Below are positions 25,143 through 37,775 of a DNA stretch of 64,000 bases, one piece after another. This DNA is from Warburgia ugandensis (taxonomy: Eukaryota; Streptophyta; Magnoliopsida; Canellales; Canellaceae), in the NCBI GenBank assembly GCA_035236585.1, contig CP141135.1:902001-966000 (forward strand), read 5' to 3'. A program made the translations under genes and the position numbers. A model generated the notes under the pieces. The model had not been told where the DNA came from. It did not search any database and saw only the letters and a list, made by a program, of their open reading frames with translations. How positions within the stretch are numbered: the stretch's first letter is position 1; each line of letters begins with the position of its first letter.

Positions 25143-25641
25143 GTTGTTTCTTCTTGGATTGGACAAATATGGCAAAGGTGATTGGAGAAGCATATCTAGA
25201 AACTTTGTGGTATCTAGGACACCTACACAGGTAGCCAGCCATGCGCAGAAATACTTTATCCGCTTGAACTCAATGAATAAAGACAGGAGAAGATCCAGCA
25301 TTCATGATATTACCAGTGTGGGCAATGGAGACATATCAACGCCTCAAGGGCCTATTACAGGTCAGTCAAATGGGCCTACTGAAGGTTCTGGGAAGTCAGC
25401 AAAGCAATCTTCTCAACCTCCACCTGGTGCTTCTGGAGTCGGCATGTATGGGACTACTACAATAGGCCAGCCCGTTGGTGGACCTCTCGTTTCTGCAGTT
25501 GGTACCCCAGTGAATCTTCCTTCCCCGGCACACATGGCCTATGGTGTGCGGGTGCCAGTTCCTGGAACCGTCGTTCCTGGTGCCCCAATGAATCTCGCGC
25601 CCATGACACATCCAATGCCACATACATCTTCCCAAAGATGA
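25143..25641 (+). CDS. Terminal exon of SRM1/DIVARICATA-type MYB factor; exon 1 not found
   Basis: After an acceptor AG (25141-25142) an open frame of about 165 codons begins [20 protein letters not shown] and continues with SHAQKYF, the hallmark of the second SANT/MYB repeat in one-and-a-half-repeat plant MYBs. [10 protein letters not shown] follows, then a Gly/Pro-rich tail ending PHTSSQR and stop. In Arabidopsis SRM1-like genes an intron lies just before LFLLGL, so this is a complete terminal exon with correct phase. The first exon (N-terminal SANT repeat and start of the second) is not recognisable upstream on this strand. The laccase pseudogene intervenes, so this is probably an orphan exon from a partial duplication. 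Such factors bind I-box or TATCC-type sites in the nucleus; the truncated product would lack part of the DNA-binding helices. Confidence 0.8.
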
Positions 25642-26283
25642 CCATTGTTTAATGTCCCTATGTACAAAAGAAAGAAATGGCTGCATATGTTTGGTTTCAT
25701 TGTCTCAAATTCTTTGGGCAGAATAAGATAACTGTCGCAAGCAGAGAGTACCAACCTATCAGTACTTTGTTCTAGACTGTAAACTTGAGTTTTATCAATT
25801 CTTATCATGTCTAAATAAGCCATGGAAAAGGAATTACAGGTCCTGCTACATGCAATATGTGGAAGAAAAAGGTGGTAGCTTATGGATAGAGCACCTTTTA
25901 TTATTTCTGTTTGTGGCTGATCCCTGTATATCCTTTAGCTTCACCCCATTATTGGTGCAGATAGACATTATCCTAAGGCAAAGTTGTAAAGAACTCATAT
26001 GTTCTGATTATTCAATCATGCTTGAGCACATATTGTGCGAAGATTGCAAGTTGATTATGAGGGTATTGTGGGTTCTATGGTGCGTTTCCCTGTTATAATC
26101 TTAATGGCTTATCTTCCACTGCTTTGTTGGTAGCTGATCCTTTTTTGTTTTTGTTTTTTTTCTTTTTCTTAGCTTAGAACCTTGGCTTTAAGGCTGCAAG
26201 TACTAAGATCATCGACCAAGGAAAATTCAGTGCATGAGTTGTGACCTTGTGCTGAAGAATCCCTGGAGATTCTCTCTCCATGG
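25642..26283. other. 3' flank of the MYB exon
   Basis: Probable 3' UTR and flank. No further exon is visible. A T-rich run lies at about 26142-26170. The A/B duplication begins immediately after. Confidence 0.5.
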
Positions 26284-27160
26284 CTAATTAGTCTCTCCTC
26301 GCAGGAGGGCCAATGTGCTTTAAACCTCAAGTGAGTGGACAAGTGGCTGACTTGGGCATGCATAGACGGTGGGCCCCGATCCAATCACTATTAGTTTTCT
26401 TTCCAATTCTTCTTATAAAGGTTTAGGTGATCCTGTCGAGCAATCAAAACTTTCGCTTAATTTGATCACCCAATCTCCAAAAACCTTGTGCTCTAAGGAT
26501 CCTTAAATTTGACTTGCATAGTGGAGCTGATGTGGTGATGCTCTTCAGCACACGGTTTCATCATTTCGGAATACTAGTTGGGGTATCAGATAAGTATCTT
26601 ATGTGGCAAGTAAGATTGACTCTTATGGGTGATCCTTGCGAAAGAACTTAGAAAGAAGTGGTTGGGTCCTTGTAGGTTGTAATGCAAGGTTCCCCAATTT
26701 ACATTTGTCATTCCTTATCTAATTGAGCTCACATGATTGCTGTTGTTCTCAGTGCAGTCTTATAATATAGTGCTCCTGTTTTATAGGTACCATGGTGAAA
26801 TTCTCCGCTATAGAACAAGTCAAAGATCATAAATTTAATAAGCGAGCTCAAAAGTTCATCCAGACTTCAAGGATCACAGCCATCATAAAGAAATATCGAC
26901 TTCATCGAGTTGAAATAAACAATCTGGTCTGCCTTACCAGAAATGGATAGAAGGGAATTTATCTTTAATGATTTATATGGTAGCATGCTAACAGTTGATT
27001 TTTAAACAACATTTGCAGAGTGTTTCCCATGAAGAACAAGTAACTAGAATTGTCTTCATTATTTTCTTTTTTTAATCTGCCATTGGTGTGAATGCCAATA
27101 ATTTAATTGGTAAAGAGAAGAAACTGCAGAAACTACCCAAAGGAACAGTAGCATTCATGG
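26284..27160. repeat. Start of duplicated block A (pairs with 52214-53275)
   Basis: Homology with block B starts at CTAATTAGTCT (26284 here, 52214 there) and stays very high up to the LTR insertion. About 180 bases present in B (52510-52690) are absent here between ACTAGTT and GGGGTATCAG. It is presumably upstream sequence of the GEM-like gene. Confidence 0.85.
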
Positions 27161-27587
27161 TGTAATGACTCTAATTTTGTAACATTGAAATCCCAAGTTA
27201 GCAATGAAAAGTTCACTTTTTGGAGATAAGGGTATTTTGGTCATTTCACTATTTACCCTGACTGAACCCAGAAATTTGGTCCTGAGAATGGTATCATTAG
27301 GTGCATCTTGGAAAAAGGAATCCAACAAGACTAAAATCACCTAAAACGGAGTTAAAATGAGCAAGTTATGGCCCTTTGAACTTCAGGGGCAAAAATGTAA
27401 TTTTCATTAAAAGAGGATTTAGCCGGAGAAACACAGGGGCCTGTTTTGATACGGGCACCCCTCTTCTTCAACCTCCTAGAGGGTTCTAGAACGGCGGTGT
27501 TTGGAGGAGAAACCACCGCCATTCTGGAGGTTTCTTTACCGCTATGCAATGGCGGTGAGAGTCCCCTCAAAAACCCTCTTATAGCTT

Positions 27588-27595
27588 TATAAATA
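27588..27595 (+). promoter_or_regulatory. LTR TATA box
   Basis: TATAAATA inside AGCTTTATAAATAGAGCTC, conserved in the related LTR at 44932-44939, in the sense of the LTR. Function is inferred from position and conservation. Confidence 0.5.
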
Positions 27596-29080
27596 GAGCT
27601 CTTGGGCGCCTCTAATGGCAGCCCAAAAGCTTGGGAAAAACCCGTCGTGGAGAAGCAACCAAGAGGATAAAACGTGGAGAAAAACCCGGCCACGAACTAG
27701 GTATGCTCAAAACCCCTCCAAACCTGTCTCCCCCTTAGTCCTAGGCTAAGTTTCCCCAAGTTTTTGTATGAAAAATCATGCAAAACCGGGCCTTAGAGAG
27801 CCACAAAGGACCCAGGGACGGTCCTTGGGGCGCACTGGTTCGACAGGGTCGAACCAGGGCGTCCCTAGGATGCCTGGGTCTCCGTCAAACCGAAACACAC
27901 CTTGTGTGTTGAGAAAATCGGACGGATGCGCCCGCAACTGAGAACGACGGGAGGAAGCCAGGAGCGTCTGCAGACGCGCCCATTGAGGCGCATGCTGCTG
28001 ATGCAGGACGCGTTAGTGTCCCTGGCTTCCACTTCGTTTCGTTTGACCCGCACTAAAAAGGCTATAACATGAGATCTAGGGCTCCGATTGAGGCGCTGAA
28101 AAGGCGTTGTGTCCGTGTCAACGATGCGGACACACTCAAATCATAAAATACTTAATCAAGGCACAATCTAAGGTGGACACGACCCCTAGACTATGATAGT
28201 GGCACGGGGCTACTAAACCTTTGTAAACCTGATGATACCAAGGCCCAATTAGGACCTTAGGACACCCATAGGCATGGGGATAAACCCTTAATGCCTAAGT
28301 AGTGAGATCAACCACTCTAAAACCTATAGAAATAGGCTAAACTAACCTTGTTTCCCTAAACCATCTTCAGGAGTGTACGAGGACAAAGGGGCTTGTGTGA
28401 CCAAACTAGGTAGGTGCTCTATTGCTACTAGACTTTTAAAAAGAGCCATAATTGTTTTGAGACTGCATGTTTTAAGTATAAGTTATATGACTTGTTTAAT
28501 CTTATAAAAGAATTCAGCATGCATATGACAAATACATTATGCATAGACATGTTTTGCAAACAATTGCATATATTGCATGATTTGTGAGCATTGAGTTCTT
28601 GAAAAATTGCATGTCCTTGAGGGTTACCAAAAGATGCTAGAGTGCCCAAAAGATGCTGGGTAAGCAGTTGTGAGAGCTAAGCAGTTGTGAGGGACCCAAA
28701 GAGGACAGGTTTTGAAAAAGAGGTTTTCGCTTGTTTGATCTTATATGATTTGGGCTAATAAGCTCATGAGCGCTATGTCGAAAGGTCTGGGTTAGCCTTC
28801 AGCCTCTACCATTATTAGGTGAAATGGGTACCAAGCCCAAAAAGGGCAATGTCCATACGTCGACTGCATGTGGTATAGGGGCTACCACTGGTGTCACGAC
28901 ATTGGGTCGACGTGTCATATGCCCCGTGGAGGCTATGACGCTGTGTCCCTAAGTACCCGGGGACCACACAACGGCGAGGTCGTGGGCATAGTTGGGCCCT
29001 ATGGTTTGATGATTTACTTGCATTGCATATGGCATGACATAAAGTTGGTCGACCATACCATATATCCATGAGTTGGATTC

Positions 29081-29538
29081 AGTGGAGCATCTTATGCATA
29101 TCATTATGTTTGTGATATATACTTTCGATTTGGAATATATGATTCTTTAAGTCATCAGTATTCTAATTTGATAATGGTTTTTAATCTCGATATTGAACTT
29201 GAGTATTCAAACATGCACATGTTTTGAAAAAGCATATGATTTTAAACATAGCATGCATTGTAAAACTAGTAGTGATGGACTCCTACTGAGTATAATATAT
29301 ACTCACCCCAGTGGAGCATCTTATGCATATCATTATGTTTGTGATATATACTTTCGATTTGGATTATATGATTCTTTAAGTCATCAATATTCCAATTTGA
29401 CAATGGTTTTTAATCTCGATATTGAACTTGAGTATTCAAACATGCACATGTTTTGAAAAAGCATATGATTTTAAACATAGCATGCATTGTAAAACTAGTA
29501 GTGATGAACTCCTACTGAGTATCATATATACTCACCTA
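29081..29538. repeat. 229-bp tandem duplication within the solo LTR
   Basis: Two adjacent units (29081-29309 and 29310-29538) both begin AGTGGAGCATCTTATGCATA and end at TATACTCACC. The related LTR at about 46500-46745 has only one unit. Confidence 0.9.
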
Positions 29539-30145
29539 ATCCTCAACATTTTTCAGACACAAAGTAACTACTTAAGGACAGAGTACGCCTGTAACAGAAG
29601 ACACCCAGATTAAGTGCAAGTAAGTAAACCCATACCTTATCTTTCAATGTTACTTGATTGTAGTTACTCTTTGTATCTGAGGCTATGGCTAACACCTTCT
29701 TGGAAATAGAGTCAATTTAAAACTATGTCATGGCTAGATAATTTGAAAACGTGTTTTGACACTCGCAGTTTTTATACGAAAGATTGTTTTCCAAAACAAA
29801 AAGATTTTCATGCATTCCATATTTCTAAAACAAGAGATCTCGCCTTTTCATCAAATTTGCATTATATAAAACCCGGGTCGTCCCACGTGGCAATGTCGTG
29901 AGGCATTGGCATTGAAACCTTTTTCTCCTTTTGAGCTGACGGCAATAACTTTATTCCTGATGAGCTGAAGATGACTCTGCAGCAGAAAGTTGTGATACAA
30001 GATGAACTTTATTCCTTTCGAATACATTTCCAAATTCCGAGCTTCTCCCCCATAAAGGGCTCTCAGTTGATCTCTCGGAGGTAGAACATTTCAGAGGCAA
30101 GCACCTAGGGGGCTTGAAACAAGAACTATCTGAAATCTAGTGAAT

Positions 30146-30987
30146 ATGAAGAACTCAATTCATGATCCTGTAATGGGGATTCCTTTTGGCTCTGTTAAGT
30201 GCCCAGATGAGAAATCACCAGGCAGAACTTTTGTTCCTGAACCTGTTAGCCCATGTCGATTTGAATCTTCCATAGGCATCAAATACCTTCCCATCCTAAA
30301 CATTTTAAAGTTTTGCTGAAAATTAAATCAACCCACAAATGTGATTGTCAAAACAGATATTTAGTGTAAACTAATGAATAGACTTACTGCTCAAAGAGAT
30401 CTGATGGTTTTGTCATTGCAATTTCAGTGCGTCTTGGACCGAAAATCTCTGAAACTCTGAGGAGCAAACTAAGCTTGGGGGCTAGAATTCTACAAGGTGG
30501 GGGTGTTGAAAAGGTCTTCAAACAAATTTTCAATGGTGAGAAAGAGGAGAAGCTCCTTAAAGCCTGCCAATGCTATTTGTCAACAACAGTCAGTCCTATT
30601 GCTGGGATGCTTTTTATCTCCACTGAGAAGATTGCATTCTGCAGTGATCGATCTCTCACATTCACTTCTAATGGAAAATTGGTCAGAACACCTTACAAGG
30701 TAACTTAATTTAAAAAACAACGCTCATGGATTGTTCTAGTTTTCACTGACATAGCTTCTTTACTGACACTTCTCCAATCTTGTGTTTGTTTGCAGGTCTT
30801 GATTCCTCTGAATAAGATAAACAGCATAGATCCAAGTGAGAACATGAACAAGCCAAACCAAAAGTACATACAGATAGTTACTGTGGATGACTTTGAGTTC
30901 TGGTTCATGGCTTTTCTGAACTATCGGAAATCTTTCAAGTATCTCCAGAAGGCAATCTACCAATCTTCATTCCATTATCAATATTGA
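30146..30987 (+). pseudogene. GEM-like GRAM-domain gene, copy A, exon 2 deleted
   Basis: Three of the four exons of the gene at 53521-55033 are present: the start of exon 1 (30146-about 30265, MKNSIHDPVMGIPFGS), exon 3 (30428-30699, LGPKISETLRSKLSLGA) and exon 4 (30796-30987, ending SSFHYQY and stop). The end of exon 1, exon 2 (which encodes MNKVSKRADSLAHGV in B) and the intron sequence around them are gone. The gap is bridged by a 22-base inverted piece (30266-30287). Exons 3 and 4 stay open and close to B. GEM-like proteins carry a lipid-binding GRAM domain and respond to ABA; this copy cannot make the normal N-terminus. Confidence 0.88.
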
Positions 30988-31572
30988 AAAGTTTTCAGAG
31001 AAATCTGCGTCTGAAAATGCTTCTATTAATGCGTGTATGTGTAGGAAGAGTGCCAATAGTCACAGTTTTGTTTCAGTTGGATTAGAGTCTTAAGACGGTT
31101 TAAGATTCAAGTTCCATGGTTTACCTGCAACAACATCTAGTTGAGCAGCGGGGACAAAGTCCATGCTGGTTCAGGACCCATCAAGTGCATGTGTCTGTAA
31201 AAGCAAAGGGGGTGTATCTATCAAAAGCAAGGTTGTAAATCCGAGTTGCTTAAATAAGATTTATAGTTTCTTTTGGACTATTTGTTTTGATTTTGTTGGG
31301 TTGAATGGGGTTTGAGTATTGGAAAGGCACTTTTGGCAATATGGGCCACAGAAGGTGGAGAGAGAGAGAGAGAGAGATTGTATTTGGTTCTTCGGTAGAA
31401 TAATCAAATGTACATTCTAACATGGAATCCAACGGTCTCCTTTAGGCACTAATCATATCAATGGGCTACATGGAGAGATCATTGTGCTACAAGAAGGAAG
31501 GAGTAATGAAATAAATTGAAAATCCATACCATGCTGCAACCTGCAAACAAAAGATACATACACATTTTCAGC
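30988..31572. other. 3' flank of GEM copy A
   Basis: Homologous to 55034-55625 of block B, with short indels and a local GA run near 31360. It ends at the target site of the 11-kb LTR retrotransposon. Confidence 0.7.
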
Positions 31573-31577
31573 CAATG

Positions 31578-34396
31578 TGTGACGACTTGGGTTTTCCTAT
31601 GCATTTTTAAATAAATATTTAATTCCTAGGAGGGGATGCATCTCTATTTAAAAACCATTTTATAAAAACAATGCAATGTGGGGGAAAAATCTTTTGTTTT
31701 AAACTCATTTTGAAAACTCTGAGTGTCATTTGCTTTCACAATAACCAAAGTAGTTTTTGAAAATTTTTATAATCATAAATGTCTTATCAAATCTATCCAA
31801 TCACATCTCACAGCGAAACTGTAAATAAATACAGATACATGTCCAAAAGGTAGAGTGTTTACTTACATTTATGCTTGTCCTCTCTTTTTTTCACTTGATC
31901 GTAGCATTAACACGTTCTTGATGCTTCGTCTACTCGTGAGTGGAGCTATCCTAAAAAATAATATATTTGGGTGAGTATTTCTCATACCCAGTAGGTGATT
32001 TGATACTACTATTTTAAAAACACAGTAGGCAACATGCAGGATTCCAAGAGCTTTTCATGTAAAACATCAGTGATTCTTTTTGTGTAAGCATGCATAATTA
32101 TGCATAAAACATAAGCTTATTGATGCAATTTCAATCATGGAGTCCTTTCTCATAATCTAGTATTCAACGATATAAATATGATCAAAATCATGAAATAGAA
32201 ATCAATAGATCCATACACGAAGATCTCGGCAAATGCATCAAACCAGCAAGTCAAATATAATAATCATGAAAATCTTAAAATAATTATCGTTCAAGCAAAT
32301 GCTAATATCATGCACATTAGTCTCTCAGCATACACGTCACGCCAACTGGTCATGAGTACTTGTATACGACCATCTCGATGCTATATGCATATCAATCACA
32401 CTGAAATCATAGGACCAGTACGCTCACAACCAGAACCCCTTTGGATCGCATGTCTCCAGTATTTAGAGACCAATCCACCATAGGCTCCACGACGACTATG
32501 GATATGTCCTCGAAAGGGTGTCGTGAACACTTCCAGTAGTCGTCCTGTTTACCACAACAGTCAGGGAAGGGACAATACCGTTTTTGGCAGCGATACCATC
32601 CACCTTTTAGTGGTAGAGGCCGAGAGGCCAAACCCGTACCCCTCAACATAGTACTCACTAGGCTCAATAGCCCAAAAACATACATAATCCAAATATCAAA
32701 TCAACATAAATCATGCAATTTATGCATTTGTTTTCAAAGTATACAAGCATGACATAAACTCTACTCATGCTAGTACCGTAATTAATGTTATAAATCTGTA
32801 AACTTGTATAAGAACGGCATGATTTAAAAACACATACTAATTACAGCAATAAAAACAGGTAACTCAATTTGGGATGCATTTTGAAAATAGAGTAGTATCA
32901 GACTATCTACCTCGATGTTTCTTGAATCGCGTTCTTCATTACTCGACACTAACCCATCTTCATAAAACCTTGTATATTGTTTGATAACAAGGATTCAAAT
33001 ATCATTTATAGATCACTATTTAGATTTCTAGATTAACAGATAGATTTGCTCTTTTTGATCATCTTTGATATGGTAGATCTAGAAGATCTCTATAGTTTTT
33101 AAGCTATAGTCATACTAAATAATTCTCATATCCTAATTTTTATAGTCTCATTAGGTCTATGCCGTTAATATGGACACAATGGTTCTTTTGGATGGTCAAT
33201 CAGAGTCCTACAGCCCTTGTAATTGCATCTTTAGCATTGCAGGATCACAGACGAGCTAGATTTGTCTATGCGTAGGGCCCACGTGTCATGGTTCCTAAGA
33301 CGCTCGCATGCCTTGGTCGAACTAGGACCCATGCCTGCACGTAGTGCTCGCCCGAAGGCCACGCTAGGGACCGCGTTCGCATGTGCACGCATGCCCAAAT
33401 TACGCGTTATGACGCGCGTCCTGGATGGCATCGCGCGAACGCATCTTTGGCGCAGCACGACGCGTCTCAGCTCCCAGGGCACCCTGTGCGTCCTGGTCGA
33501 GCCGGGCTCACAGGGTAACCCGTGCATCCTGGTTGAGCCAGGACCGGTGCTCCACCTCGCGCGCCCGAAGTCCGTCCCAGGGACCATGTGCCAGGCGCGT
33601 ATTTTGAGCGGCATTCTTGGGACGCGTCTGGCTCGATGGGTACCCATCGAGGCGGGTTTCCCTCCTTTGTTTTTCTGCCAAGCAATATAGATCTAACAGG
33701 GATCTAAGCTAGGAAGAGAGGGGAAAGTGAGGTACGACCTGGGCAGCCTGGAATGGCGCCCTTGACAGTGCTTTGGCTACCTCTACCCCCACTGAAAACT
33801 CCTGGTCTTCGGGTTGAGGGTTTTGGAATGAACTCATCTTCCCCAACATGTTCTCCCACCAAATTCTGGGAGGAAACGAAGGGGAAGAAGAGAGGGAATG
33901 AGAGGAGAGGAGAATCTTACCTGAGCAGTTCGTTGCCGGAGGGTGTGGTTTCTCCACGCTGAACCCTAGCTACCAGAACTCTTGCTTGAGCTAGCTGGAG
34001 ATGGGGGAGAGGAGGGGGAAAGGGCTTTTTATAGATGAGGGAGGCGGTGCTGCCATCCTTTCCAGCACTGCCCTATAGAGGCGGTTCTGGAAAAATCTGG
34101 ACTGGTGGTGGTTGGAGGAAGAAGAAGGGGGTGTTGTTATCAAAATGGCCCCTTGCATTTTTTGTCTTTTTCGTTTTAAATTTAAATTACAAAAATGCCC
34201 TTAATCTTTAAATGCCCATAACTTCTTCATACGAACTCCGTTTTCAATGTTCTTTGAGGCATTGGATTCAACTACCTCTTAAGACTAGTAAACATATCTT
34301 AATTCTCAAAAAGAGATAAATTACAACATCAGTGATAAGTGGTAAACATCATATTTGTTCTTCATACAAATTATCTTCAAAATTTGGGTCATTACA
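31578..34396 (-). mobile_element. 3' LTR of the 11.3-kb element
   Basis: It begins TGTGACGACTTGGG and ends GGGTCATTACA on the plus strand and aligns with the right LTR along its whole length, with many substitutions. A minus-strand CTATAAAA (34034-34027) is a candidate TATA box. A CpG-rich core lies at about 33280-33640. Confidence 0.9.
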
Positions 34397-36797
34397 TTAT
34401 TACCCCCTTAAAAGAATTTCGTCCTCAAAATTTCACAAATTCTTACCTTCAAGTCATCTGTCTCTTAGATAACTTCTTGGTGAACGTAACCTTCCTTAGG
34501 ATTTCCTTAGCACTCGACCTATGAAATTTCCTTTGCTTCATTCCATACTTCTTTTGTCTAATAGTCCATTATTCCATCATCTAATATTCTAATTGGGTTA
34601 GTAATGTTGTCCTTAAAATTCTGTTCATACTACCTTGCAACCGATCCTAGGCACATTCTCAAGTTATTATTTTTATAGTTCCCTCTACTAGGCCCTACAT
34701 ATAAAATGTCAGTATACCTTATTTGTTTACTTTAAGTAGATAAGGGCCGCTTTCGCTGCGTACTCTGATACATAGTCCCATACGTGCCAGTTTAACAATA
34801 CTGGTGTATAGCTGTAGTTCGTATAGCTACCAATCTTTGGATGCTCATATTCCTCTGATCATATATAGCATAGAATAGCATGGGATAATCTCTTTTTCCT
34901 CTTGTCTTCTATTTAGTGATCTATTCATCATCAATGTCTCCTTCTAAGGGTTAACTGTATGTTATTAGTAAGAGTCCTAAAAAGTACCTTTCTTGTTATT
35001 ATGTCTAACTTTGCTTCTTATCTTCTTTGCTTTATATTTTTTTCCCAAGATACGTCAATAGCTGATATGGTATCCTGAGTCCTCCAATTATATCAATGAT
35101 AAAAGCCAAACCCTTGATTAACTTCGAATTTCACCTGTCTGTCATTTTCCATATGTGTTGATTCCTCAACCAAAGTTACATTCAAAATAAAACCATGAAA
35201 GCCAATAAGTAGTATCTTCCATCGAGGATCCTATCATATACTAAAAGTAAAATGTCCTAACTATATACCCAGTTTCATAATTATTGAATTCATCAAATGC
35301 TTTTCTCCTTGAAGAATTTATCCAAACTCATGTCAAATGTTAATGGTTGATTCATCATCATGGGTCAAATGTTCTCGTCCAGAGGCCTCTCTCACTATTC
35401 ACATAAAATTGTCATTAGGATTTCCAACAATGTTCCTCATGTCAAATGTCTCTTTTTCATAACTGAGTACCCTGACTAGGTCATGATTGAATCCTTTGCC
35501 ATCATCCTTTTTCTCATTTCTTGCTTGATGATTTTCTTCGTAACCTTTCAGACCAAAAGTTCTATACTTGATTTAGTAAAGTTAGTCCTTAGGAAATTTC
35601 TTCAATTGATTTTTCGTACTTGGTACATGCATATAACAACTAATAATGTGCTGGATACCTCAATTTTTCTTCTTTCATTTCCCATATCAATATATTGTTC
35701 AACCTTTTATCAAACTTTATCGTCAACCATTTAGTCTTAATTGTCAGGAGGTATCATCATAAGTAGTGATTTTCTCAATTCCTCAAATGTTATCCTTCAG
35801 GTAAGCATGAAACATTTTCTTCGACATAGAAAGAGAATTTATTCGATTACCTGTTGATCTCCTTCTAGATATATCAGTTATAGCTCAAAGGCTTCTATAG
35901 CGATTGGTGCTTATTTGCGTTTCTTTTCAATTCAAGTCAACAGCAACTTTTAGACCCAAGATGACCTCTATACCCCTCATGGTGTCTATTAAGGTTTGGA
36001 AAATCTTTCGCATTGGTTTAGATTGCTTCTTATTGTTGCTCTTGTCTCAGTTGCAATTGTATTCATCGTACTTGTAGCTCCTCCATGATGTGGCTTAATC
36101 AACTAACCTCATACCCTCAAATTACTTAGTCTAACAAGTAACTTCTTGTAAGGACAACTCATGTCTAAATACTTATAACATCTCATAGATACTAACATAT
36201 TTGATTAATTAGGGTGGGATACCTTTATTCAATCAATAGTATTCCAACAGTAATGATTACATAAATGACCTTAAGATACTTGCTCTTCCAATCTATGATA
36301 GCAAGACATCAATTTGATCCTTGATAGTACCCTAGCTGAAGAAAACAAATGGACAAGTTGTTGTCTTGGCTTAATAACTTTATTTACTCATGTAGTGGCA
36401 AGGTATGATATTTTCAACTTTTCCTTTTTATAGTTTACAACCACTGGTATTTCTCATAAGGTAATAGATCCGATAAGATTCTAATTGCAACAATTGATAT
36501 AAACATCAAATAGAATTTAATTTCGAGTGGACCACCATTCTTTTTCGAAAATCTCTTATAGCATAATGTCCTTAAATTCGATACTCTACTCAAAGTCTTA
36601 AATCCCATCTGCTTTATCTCTAGTCTACTCTTTTACAATAAAATCACCAACTCAATTATTATTATTCCTTTGAATTTGATTGGTTTATCTTCCCATATGA
36701 TTCAAGATGAAAGATTTGTATGCATTTATTCTATCCTCAATAAATTCATGACCTTCTTCTTTGAATATTCAGTATTCATCAAATACTTATAGTTGCA

Positions 36798-36884
<87 letters not shown>

Positions 36885-37759
36885 CTCTTCTTCTTCTTCT
36901 TCTTCTTCTTATTTAGTCAAAAATCTCCTTTTATCCCCTTAGATCAATATTTCTGTTTGCTTTAATGCACATCATCAATACTATATCTACTCCTTTACTT
37001 AACAGATATGATAAACTGAATATTTCCAGGAAACATCTAACTCTTTTAATATCATCAAAATTCTTCATTGTCTGTATCCTTACTAAAACCATGTAGTGTC
37101 TTGACACTTACATTGATATTTTGTTCATATTATAAGTTCATGTCATGATAAATCTAGTACCACGGATCAGTCATTATCATCAAAATCTTTTAGTAACTCT
37201 GTTATAATCACAGTCTTTATCGTTTGTCTCATATTCAGTCTTTTACATCCACTGTCACATTCATGTTATATTCCTCTTAATCCTATAATATATCACTATT
37301 TGTAACCATCTTCTAATCTGCTCCGTTATGCTCAAGTTATCGTTGTAACATAACAAGGTTCCATGTAAGGTCATCCGGAATTTAGCTAAATTCTTCCAAA
37401 CTCTCACTTTGATTGACCTAGTACAAGTCAAACTTATCTACAAAGATTCTACTAGTATCCTCTTATATTCCCATTCCTTATTCTCATTGAATAGTTTCCT
37501 TGCTTATTTCACTACTCCATACTTCTGTATCCCTCAGTCATTTAGACTAGGTTTTTTATAGGATTGGTACCATCCAATACCTAAGTATTTGTTACATCAA
37601 TATCCTTTTCACCTCTTTATTTATGGTGTAGATTTTTATGATTTGATATTATTTCTTATTCTAGTCATCCCTAGGACTTATATTTATACTACCTTTCTTA
37701 ATTATTCTAATTGTATGCTACTTTTGGACATGCAGGGCTAGCTATGAAAGGATAAAACT
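34397..37759 (-). mobile_element. Internal region of the LTR element, no intact gag-pol
   Basis: 3.4 kb between polypurine tract and primer-binding site. No open frame of useful length exists on the minus strand, and I could not place protease, RT, RNase H or integrase motifs with confidence. The region is AT-rich and looks strongly decayed and internally deleted. A long (CT)n tract followed by (TTC)n lies at about 36799-36910. Confidence 0.65.
36799..36910. repeat. (CT)n then (TTC)n microsatellite
   Basis: About 40 CT units followed, after one CG interruption, by a short TTC run. Confidence 0.95.
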
Positions 37760-37775
37760 GAGCTCTGATACCAAC
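37760..37775 (-). promoter_or_regulatory. Primer-binding site (initiator Met tRNA type)
   Basis: Minus-strand GTTGGTATCAGAGCTC directly follows the LTR terminus. TGGTATCAGAGC is the usual plant retroelement sequence complementary to the 3' end of tRNA-iMet. Confidence 0.88.

Larger units (their letters stand above)
27161..29885 (+). mobile_element. Solo LTR, 2.7 kb, TSD CATGG/CGTGG
   Basis: The element starts TGTAATGACTC and ends AAACCCGGGTCGTCCCA. It is flanked by CATGG (27156-27160) and CGTGG (29886-29890). Block B shows the empty site: CATTCATGGCAATG at about 53260-53270. One TSD base has changed since insertion. A TATA box (TATAAATA, 27588-27595) lies in element sense. A 229-bp tandem duplication lies at 29081-29538. 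It is the same family as the truncated LTR at 44785-47089 and related to the LTRs of the 31578-42842 element. Confidence 0.92.

Noticed and set aside
27352-27693. 113-codon minus frame, also present at 44750-45112
   Set aside because: Conserved between two LTR copies and contains the LTR TATA box on the opposite strand; more likely LTR sequence than a gene.
33231-33690. Open frames on both strands, recurring at 41564-42182
   Set aside because: Paired because they sit in the two LTRs of one element; Arg/Pro/His-rich products reflect GC-rich sequence, not a protein family.
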